A DNA stretch of 59,912 bases, taken from a virus. Under the pieces are notes generated by a model. It was not told the origin of the DNA. It did no database searches and saw only the letters and a list, made by a program, of their open reading frames with translations. The stretch spans positions 1 through 59,912 of IMG/VR virus record IMGVR_UViG_3300034092_003926. One strand, given 5' to 3'. Below, piece by piece: positions 54,202 through 59,912 of the stretch. Every line of letters begins with the position of its first letter. The stretch's first letter is position 1. The translations under genes were made by a program, and so were the position numbers.

Positions 54202-57200
54202 TTAATAAAATAATAAGGTTCTAAAATGTTCAGTATTTCCATGTCTATTAATCCATAGATAGTTTAATCTATCTGTTGTGGTAAAGATTTCCATTTTATT
54301 ACCTATTTGAGCAGTACCTGCCGTATAAGGTACTGTTCCAGCGCCATGAATATATCCCGTATTAACATCTAAACGATAAATACGTTGAGTAATATCTTTA
54401 ATAAAATAAATGTTATTACCACCATCATAAGCATAAAAACTTCCAGTACTTAAAGTTTCTGTGAATGGTGCTGTATGAACATAAGTTATACGATCTGTTG
54501 TTAAATCTATCTTATCAATACCAACAAGACCGCCACCTCTGGCACACCATAAATATCTTCCTCTATTTAATGAATGTATTCCTTCATTACCATAAACCCA
54601 AGATAGTTCATGTCCAACATTCTTAACTGGAGTACTAACAATAGTATAAATAGTATTTGCTGCTGGTGCCACTGCTGTAGCAAATGATATTGTTCCTGTT
54701 AATGGATTTACGCCTGTTATAATTAACTCTTGATTAGCACCATTACCAGTCATTGTTCTAATACGTCTTCCTACTAACCAACTTGATCCACCGCTTGGCC
54801 CAAAAGCACAACAAGTCATTGTTCCGCTTACAGCACCAGATGTTGGTTGACTAAGAGTAAGTGTTGTGGTTCCCTGACCAGCAATAATTCTAGTACCAGT
54901 AGCAATGCCTGTTCCCGTAATGAACCATCCATTAACATTACCCGGAGCAGCAGCACTAAGAGTAATGGTAGTTGCTTGAGCAGAAGCAGAACCTGTAGCA
55001 GTTGCCCACACAGCATTAGCATCAACAAGGGTTGTTGTTGTACCACCAGTTGCAACACCATAAGTATACTGTTGAGCAGCATTGCCTTCTGATTGAGCGC
55101 CAATAATTGGAGCATTTGTTACAATATATCTAGAAACGCTAGGGATAGGTGTTGTTATTGATCCACCTAAAAATCCGATAGTTCCACCAAGAGGAGAAAT
55201 ACCTTGAAATGCTTGGCTAGTTGTGCTACCAGTTGTTAATGCCGGTGCAGATGTGGCAATAATAAATATTTTTCCAGCAACTTCTGGAGGATAAAAAGTA
55301 ATAGTGCCAGTTACTGCTCCAGTACACGCTCTACTTAAAACTATCGCCGTGTTTCCAGCACCACTTATTACATATGTATCTGGAGGAATGTTAGTTCCAG
55401 AAACTAGCCAACCATTAATATTTGCGTTAGTATTGGCGGTCATTGTGATAGTTGCCACACCAGCACCACCGCCAGTAGAAACTGTACTTGTGACAGCGGT
55501 TGTTGGCCCCCAAGGACTAAATGTAATAATACCGGCTGGAGTACCTCCCTGAGTTGGTATAGTAAGAGATGTTGTTCCTGCTCCACTAGTTACTCTAGTA
55601 CCCGGAGTAATATTTGTTCCAGTAACATACCACCCGTTAATATTTGAAGGAGTAGCTCTAGCAAAAGTTAATGTTGTTGTATTTGCCGATGATAGATTAT
55701 CTCTAAAATCTTTGCTAGCATCAGAAAGATTATTTGTCCCTAATGCAGTTAGATAAGAGTATGTTCCAGAACCTGCGGCACTAGGAGCGTATGTAAAAGT
55801 TGTAGTACTCGGTACGCTAGTAACTTGCACTAAACCTGTTACGTTATACTGATCTGCTGCTGCGCTCGTTACTCCACGAATTGAAACCCAATCGCCCACT
55901 TTTAAATTATGAGGCTGAGTAGAAGTGGCGGTTATAGTTGTTGTGCCAGTTAAACTCGTTAATGCTATTGGAAGTTCATCAATTATATTATGAGCAGAAT
56001 CGGAACGTAAAGCCGCTAATACGCAAGCAACTCCAAAATCTCTAGAACGACCAAGGTGCATCATATTTATTCCGCCCATCGTTGAGTATTGGAAATGCTG
56101 TGCTGATCCACCCCATGTTATGTGCATAGTATCGCTATCACCTTGAATACTATATACTGATGTATTATCTGGTAAAACGCTCCACCCTCTATAAAGAGTT
56201 AGGGCTGTTGAAGTATTAGATAAAATTCTACGAACTTGACCAGCACCTTTACCAAAAACAATTCTAACGGCATAATTTCTCCAAGCATTAGTTGTCCAAG
56301 TTTTAGAAGTGTCTATTAAAGTGTTATAATTATTAGAACCTGTTGATGTTCCAGCATCAAATCCTAATAGTTCATATCTGGAGGTAGCGTCGGGGGCTGT
56401 TCCAATAGCAGAGAATGTTAAGGTAGTTGCTGTATTACTTATAACTTCTACTTCTTGACCTCGGCCAGTTCCGCTAAATATAAATAACTCGTAGCCAACC
56501 CATTCGTTTGGTGTCCAATCAGCACTAGAATCTACAAGAGTGGTAGTTGATCCGCCAGTAGCCATACCTCTATACCAGATGCTAGAATTTTCAGTAGTTC
56601 TTTCTAGACTATTATCTGCTGGTAATGCTAGTGTTAAGTTTTGAATAGCCGGTAAAGCATACCATACATCATTAAGAACATCATAGTACTGAATAGTGTG
56701 AAATGGTGTTGCCCCTGCCCCAGAAACAAGTAATATGGCACCAGAACGTATCATAAATTTTGATGTTTGATCTGGCTGAACATCCCAAGCAGTATCTACT
56801 GTTATAACACTACTTTCTATTTGATAGTTAGTTCCGGCGGCTGGACTTGTCCAAGTATTATTACTCAATGGTTCATAAGCATTTATGTTTATATCACCAA
56901 TATTTAAAACTTGATTACTATTATAGATAATTTTTCTCACTTGGTTCGGACCAGTACCAAACGGCGTTGTTCTAACAACATATCCAATCCAACCATTATG
57001 GTTTCCGGTAGAACCAGTATAAGCACCACTGTTGGCAACGTCGGAAGAGATACTAGAACCAAACCAATTTTTTGAAGTATCTGTTAAAGATGTTGTTGCG
57101 CCGCCAGTTGCTATTCCAAAATCTGCAACAACTGGTTCATCAACATTAGTAATGACGCGCTCTTGACCAGCACCGGTGCCAGAAACTATACGAATTTTAA

Positions 57201-57561
57201 ATCCTATAGCAGATTTACCGGTTGGAAGTCCTGTGCGAATAGTGTTAGAAGTTGCTGATAATACTTTACCAGAATAACCCATAGCGCCAGCAAACCTCAT
57301 AGTTGCTGAATCTCTAGGAGGATTTGGTGGAGAAGCCAGCTGCATATAACTATCTGCAATAGTATCATATCTCCAAAATGAGCCAGCGCCTAGTAAATAA
57401 TAGATATATCTACCATTAGATTCGTTAATAATATTGTTGTCAGCAGTGCAACTACACGAAGCATTACTTGTGCTAGCAGCAGCGGGCGCGGCTGGAGAAA
57501 ATCTTGTCCATTCCCAAACTGGTAAGTCAACAACTTTCTTTAAACTATTAACTAATCCCAT
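54202..57561 (-). CDS. Large repetitive virion protein (1119 aa)
   Basis: Contains three or more copies of a roughly 65-residue unit of the form T-x-L-x-D-x4-W...G-x-G-Q-x-R-x-I-x-S-N-T-x-T-x-L-T...P-D-x-T-S-x-Y (near 125-250, 330-400, 410-480, 920-1000) and three copies of a 50-residue unit ending in a G-T-I/M-T-F/C step (ITMTANTNANINGWLVSGT, TLTFARATPSNINGWYVTGT, TITLSAAAPGNVNGWFITGT). The N-terminal region has a short Cys cluster and a kelch-like stretch (YYDVLNDVWYALP). I recall such repeats in large-phage virion proteins of unknown place. It lies among fibre genes. No enzyme motif. Confidence 0.65.
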   Translation of the reverse strand: MGLVNSLKKVVDLPVWEWTRFSPAAPAAASTSNASCSCTADNNIINESNGRYIYYLLGAGSFWRYDTIADSYMQLASPPNPPRDSATMRFAGAMGYSGKVLSATSNTIRTGLPTGKSAIGFKIRIVSGTGAGQERVITNVDEPVVADFGIATGGATTSLTDTSKNWFGSSISSDVANSGAYTGSTGNHNGWIGYVVRTTPFGTGPNQVRKIIYNSNQVLNIGDININAYEPLSNNTWTSPAAGTNYQIESSVITVDTAWDVQPDQTSKFMIRSGAILLVSGAGATPFHTIQYYDVLNDVWYALPAIQNLTLALPADNSLERTTENSSIWYRGMATGGSTTTLVDSSADWTPNEWVGYELFIFSGTGRGQEVEVISNTATTLTFSAIGTAPDATSRYELLGFDAGTSTGSNNYNTLIDTSKTWTTNAWRNYAVRIVFGKGAGQVRRILSNTSTALTLYRGWSVLPDNTSVYSIQGDSDTMHITWGGSAQHFQYSTMGGINMMHLGRSRDFGVACVLAALRSDSAHNIIDELPIALTSLTGTTTITATSTQPHNLKVGDWVSIRGVTSAAADQYNVTGLVQVTSVPSTTTFTYAPSAAGSGTYSYLTALGTNNLSDASKDFRDNLSSANTTTLTFARATPSNINGWYVTGTNITPGTRVTSGAGTTSLTIPTQGGTPAGIITFSPWGPTTAVTSTVSTGGGAGVATITMTANTNANINGWLVSGTNIPPDTYVISGAGNTAIVLSRACTGAVTGTITFYPPEVAGKIFIIATSAPALTTGSTTSQAFQGISPLGGTIGFLGGSITTPIPSVSRYIVTNAPIIGAQSEGNAAQQYTYGVATGGTTTTLVDANAVWATATGSASAQATTITLSAAAPGNVNGWFITGTGIATGTRIIAGQGTTTLTLSQPTSGAVSGTMTCCAFGPSGGSSWLVGRRIRTMTGNGANQELIITGVNPLTGTISFATAVAPAANTIYTIVSTPVKNVGHELSWVYGNEGIHSLNRGRYLWCARGGGLVGIDKIDLTTDRITYVHTAPFTETLSTGSFYAYDGGNNIYFIKDITQRIYRLDVNTGYIHGAGTVPYTAGTAQIGNKMEIFTTTDRLNYLWINRHGNTEHFRTLLFY

Positions 57562-57571
57562 TATTATCTCC

Positions 57572-58135
57572 TTATGAAAATTCTAATTTACTTCTTATTG
57601 AGTTTGCGTATACATTACGCGCAATATTAATATACTGTTCTTGATTCATACCAGCTATTTGAGCAGCATTAGTTATGGCTCCTATAGCATTGTTTCCCGC
57701 TGGTAGTCCATTCGTTATTTGTGTCACGGCAGATACTGTTGGTAAAGTTCCAGCATCAATTGTAACACGCTGACGTTGAGCAGAATCGCAGGCTTGCTGA
57801 TTCTCCATTATTTTAACTAAACGGCTTAATAATTTGATTAAGTCTTGTTGCTCATTATCTGTTATTTTTAATGATCTTGAACTATTATATACTATTTGTA
57901 GTTTGTCGTTAGAGTTATGTGTTGAAGTAGCAAAATTAAGAAAGACTCTTTTGCCAGAAATTGATGAATATGCCTTTTCTACAGATCCCGTAGCATATAT
58001 TATAACTCCCCTAGTTTGATTGATTATAGAAACTAGTCTTGTTATATCAAAATCATCAAGGTTAATAAATTCAACATATCCATTTCCAGATATTCCAGGT
58101 GAAAAAATGTACTCTGTAACTAAAAAATCCTTCAT
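57572..58135 (-). CDS. Small virion-type protein next to fibre genes
   Basis: A 187-aa protein with a beta-rich first 100 residues (VTEYIFSPGISGNGYVEFINLDDFD, GVIIYATGSVEKAY) and a C-terminal helical and Gln/Ala-rich part that includes LIKLLSRLVKIMENQQACDSAQRQRVTI by position and QEQYINIARNVYANSIRSKLEF. The start lies 45 bases after the 463-aa fibre stop and the stop 10 bases before the next gene. Its composition and place suggest a fibre-attachment or assembly partner; no family was recognised. Confidence 0.5.
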   Translation of the reverse strand: MKDFLVTEYIFSPGISGNGYVEFINLDDFDITRLVSIINQTRGVIIYATGSVEKAYSSISGKRVFLNFATSTHNSNDKLQIVYNSSRSLKITDNEQQDLIKLLSRLVKIMENQQACDSAQRQRVTIDAGTLPTVSAVTQITNGLPAGNNAIGAITNAAQIAGMNQEQYINIARNVYANSIRSKLEFS

Positions 58136-58180
58136 ATTTTAGCCTTTTTGTTAGGTTTTCCTATATATAATACTACACCT

Positions 58181-59572
58181 TTAGCCAAAAATCAATGCGT
58201 TTATCACAGATTCGTCAGAAAAAGATTCTCCAATAAACGAACTCGATCTTTTTACAAGAGTTCCGTCTGTTTTTATTAAAAGCAAGTCAGTTTCTATTGT
58301 ATCATTAGGAACGCCAGATATCATAACATTTTGACTAAATATTCCACTTCCCGAGATTCTAAGTTCACCGCTAACATCTAATAATGATCCATTAAAAAGA
58401 AGATTGGGTTGCGCAATAATTCCACTTGTACTACCATCATTAACTAATAATCTATTAGCTCCAGGACTAGAAACAACAACTCCATCACTAGAAAAATTTG
58501 TCCCAGGTACTAAACTTAAATATTCTATAACACTGCCACTGGGAGCAGGAGTTGTTAAAGTAAAAGATGTTCCATTGGACGCTGTATAGTCGCCACTAGC
58601 AAATAATTTAACACCATTTAAAAATACATCTAGCGAACCAACAGTATATCCTCCAGAAACATTAAATGTTCCACTAGAAGATGTTAATAAAAATGCTCCA
58701 CGACTTACTGGATTTACTCCTCCGCCAATATCGCCGCTACTAGAAATAATAAATATTCCACTATTATTAGATACTATTATATTAGCTCCAGCAACTATAT
58801 CTTTTACTGGAATTAAACCACTAACAGTACTGCCAAAATTAGTTATATCCACAGATGCATGTGTGTGACCACTAGTACTAACATTAATATTATTAACGCT
58901 TAAAAATGTAAAATTTCCACTACTACTCGGTAGCCACAACCCACTAGAACTGTTATATTGTAAAAATTGTCCATTCGTCGCTCCTGTTGTAGCAACATTA
59001 TGAAGTTCTTCTAATTCGTATCCATTCTGAATTTTAACCTCAATAACTCCCTCTTGAGCATGACTACGAATGATTGTTCCAACAAAAACCATATGATAAG
59101 GAGCGTATGGCTTAGTAGTGGTAATGCCCCCAGAAACTGTTGGACTAAGCCACAAAGCTGTTCCATTAGTATTAGGATTGAACTGGGTTGTATTTACATT
59201 AACTAACGCGCCGTTAATAATAACACTTCCAGTATCTTGATCTAATATATCTGTAGCAGTAATTCCGTATGTCTTACTAGATGAAGCTTCTCCACTAGCT
59301 AATGCTAGTCCTACTGTTGGCTTGTCTCCGTGACCACCAGTAATATAAACCGCACTCATTTTAGGTATAGTGGATCCAGTATTATTAAATACCACGGTAC
59401 TTAACGAGCTTGCACTAAGATATCTTGTTTCGTCCCACTGAGAGCCTAATCCTATTTTTAATAAATTAGTATCAGTTTCAAATCCTGGTTCTCCACTGGC
59501 CAATACTGGATTAGTATTTGTCCAATCGTCAGCGGTTCCTCTACGTATTTGTATTTGATTTTTTATAGCCAT
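58181..59572 (-). CDS. Tail fibre protein with N-terminal IQIRRGT domain (463 aa)
   Basis: Begins MAIKNQIQIRRGTADDWTNTNPVLASGEPGFETDT and KIGLGSQWDE, the repeated 'IQIRRGT..W...NPVLA.GE.G.ETDT...K.G.G' start typical of phage fibre proteins that attach via this domain. Residues 60-190 form a beta domain with GGHGDKPTVGLALASGEA. SGHTHASVDITNF near 238 and DIVAGANIIVSNNSGIFII match modules of the 1359-aa fibre. The C-terminus ends ESFSDESVINALIFG without an autoproteolysis motif. Together with the 1359-aa and the partial protein it forms the fibre set. Confidence 0.75.
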   Translation of the reverse strand: MAIKNQIQIRRGTADDWTNTNPVLASGEPGFETDTNLLKIGLGSQWDETRYLSASSLSTVVFNNTGSTIPKMSAVYITGGHGDKPTVGLALASGEASSSKTYGITATDILDQDTGSVIINGALVNVNTTQFNPNTNGTALWLSPTVSGGITTTKPYAPYHMVFVGTIIRSHAQEGVIEVKIQNGYELEELHNVATTGATNGQFLQYNSSSGLWLPSSSGNFTFLSVNNINVSTSGHTHASVDITNFGSTVSGLIPVKDIVAGANIIVSNNSGIFIISSSGDIGGGVNPVSRGAFLLTSSSGTFNVSGGYTVGSLDVFLNGVKLFASGDYTASNGTSFTLTTPAPSGSVIEYLSLVPGTNFSSDGVVVSSPGANRLLVNDGSTSGIIAQPNLLFNGSLLDVSGELRISGSGIFSQNVMISGVPNDTIETDLLLIKTDGTLVKRSSSFIGESFSDESVINALIFG

Positions 59573-59628
59573 ATATTACCATATAATCCTAAAATTCATA
59601 TTATAATAATACAAAATCATTATAATGT

Positions 59629-59912
59629 CTAGGGTGTTCCACCATCTAATATAAAATATTCTATTTTTGTAGTTGGTGTAGTAGCATCATCACCAATTAG
59701 TATATTATTAACAGCATTAAATCTTAGGTTACTATTAACACTAGGCTTTAAATTACCATCAGTTCCATTAACAAAAATTAGATGGTTAGTGTTAGAACTG
59801 CTAGTATCAACTTCTATATTTAAAGCATTAGTAGCCGTACCACTTAAACTTGCTGTAATAATATTAGCACTAAAATTTCCACTATTATCACGACTAACTA
59901 TAGTACCAGAAA
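59629..59912 (-). CDS. Fibre-type protein, C-terminal end only (5' end outside window)
   Basis: The frame is open from the right window edge to TAG at 59631-59629. The readable part includes SGTIVSRDNSGNFSANIITASL, then SGTATNALNIEVD, HLIFVNGTDGNLKPSVNSNLRFNAVNN and the end IEYFILDGGTP. The GTIV.RD.SGNFSA.II.ASLSGTAT step is a well-known repeat of phage fibre proteins and of many structural proteins in large phages. The N-terminus and total length cannot be seen. It is separated by 56 bases from the 463-aa fibre gene, an AT-rich gap that may hold a promoter, though no convincing match was found. Confidence 0.7.
   Translation of the reverse strand, partial: SGTIVSRDNSGNFSANIITASLSGTATNALNIEVDTSSSNTNHLIFVNGTDGNLKPSVNSNLRFNAVNNILIGDDATTPTTKIEYFILDGGTP

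Noticed and set aside
58136-58180. Possible hairpin and promoter in the gap between fibre genes
   Set aside because: The similar TTTAGCC copies are direct, not inverted, repeats and the promoter match is poor.
59573-59628. Promoter with several TATAAT-like boxes before the 463-aa fibre gene
   Set aside because: The gap is so AT-rich that -10 matches occur by chance and no -35 box stands at a proper distance.
1-59912. Diversity-generating retroelement or reverse transcriptase
   Set aside because: No reverse transcriptase motif (such as YxDD context) and no template/variable repeat pair was seen by the fibre genes.

Overview
This window looks like part of the genome of a large tailed bacteriophage (Caudoviricetes). 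It has tightly packed genes with ATGA-type overlaps, phage replication proteins on one strand and a long block of tail, baseplate and fibre genes on the other. Genes are preceded by AGGAG-type ribosome binding sites, and there are sigma70-like promoters, so the host is a bacterium. DNA is AT-rich (by eye about one third G+C). No integrase, terminase, portal, capsid, tRNA or rRNA gene was seen; the window is clearly only part of a bigger genome. The host cannot be read from the sequence. A repeated CxC...WC domain and one G+C-rich adhesin segment remind me of planctomycete-like proteins, but that is only a hint.

Left part, plus strand, 1-17305: DNA metabolism and associated genes. In order: a zinc-ribbon protein (cut by the window edge), DnaB-type helicase, CHC2/Toprim primase, dNMP kinase, RecB/Cas4-like nuclease (apparently with a non-ATG start), free-standing HNH homing-type endonuclease, DNA polymerase III alpha in two pieces (PHP+palm at 5237-7127; fingers, HhH and OB at 7988-9604) with a tiny ORF and a DnaQ-like proofreading exonuclease between them, SSB with its own promoter, then a glycosyltransferase / nucleotidyltransferase-like cluster of extreme AT content, a Vsr/DUF559-like nuclease, a possible single-strand annealing protein, two small Cys-motif proteins and a trypsin-like protease.

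Right part, minus strand, 59912-17294, read right to left: fibre-type proteins (partial at the edge, 463, 187, 1119 and 1359 aa), a small PEPT-tailed protein, three head-tail/neck candidates, an adhesin with a PT-repeat stalk and a foreign-looking G+C-rich C-terminus, a GlcNAc-transferase-like enzyme, the likely tail tube protein, three small proteins in the position of tail assembly chaperones, a terminator-like hairpin, a 2957-aa tape measure protein, two tandem paralogous tail proteins, a 1583-aa hub-like protein, a 1775-aa Cys-rich protein and a small zinc protein that meets the protease gene tail to tail.

Three points stand out. (1) The polymerase gene starts, with a perfect ribosome binding site, in a frame encoding the PHP motif PLHVHS, hits TAA, and continues one frame over with FSLLDG. 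A +1 frameshift or 10-nt bypass is needed to make the PHP metal site, directly downstream of a homing endonuclease, which resembles the T4 gene 60/mobA arrangement. (2) The same polymerase is further split into two genes around an exonuclease gene. (3) The tape measure protein carries, between two copies of one linker motif, an approximately 860-residue block with a PD-(D/E)XK-like and a HAD-phosphatase-like module, which looks like enzymatic cargo.

No stretch above about 105 bases lacks a gene; the larger gaps (4444-4529, 9605-9681, 10051-10132, 40498-40585, 43919-44020) hold hairpins and promoter candidates described below.
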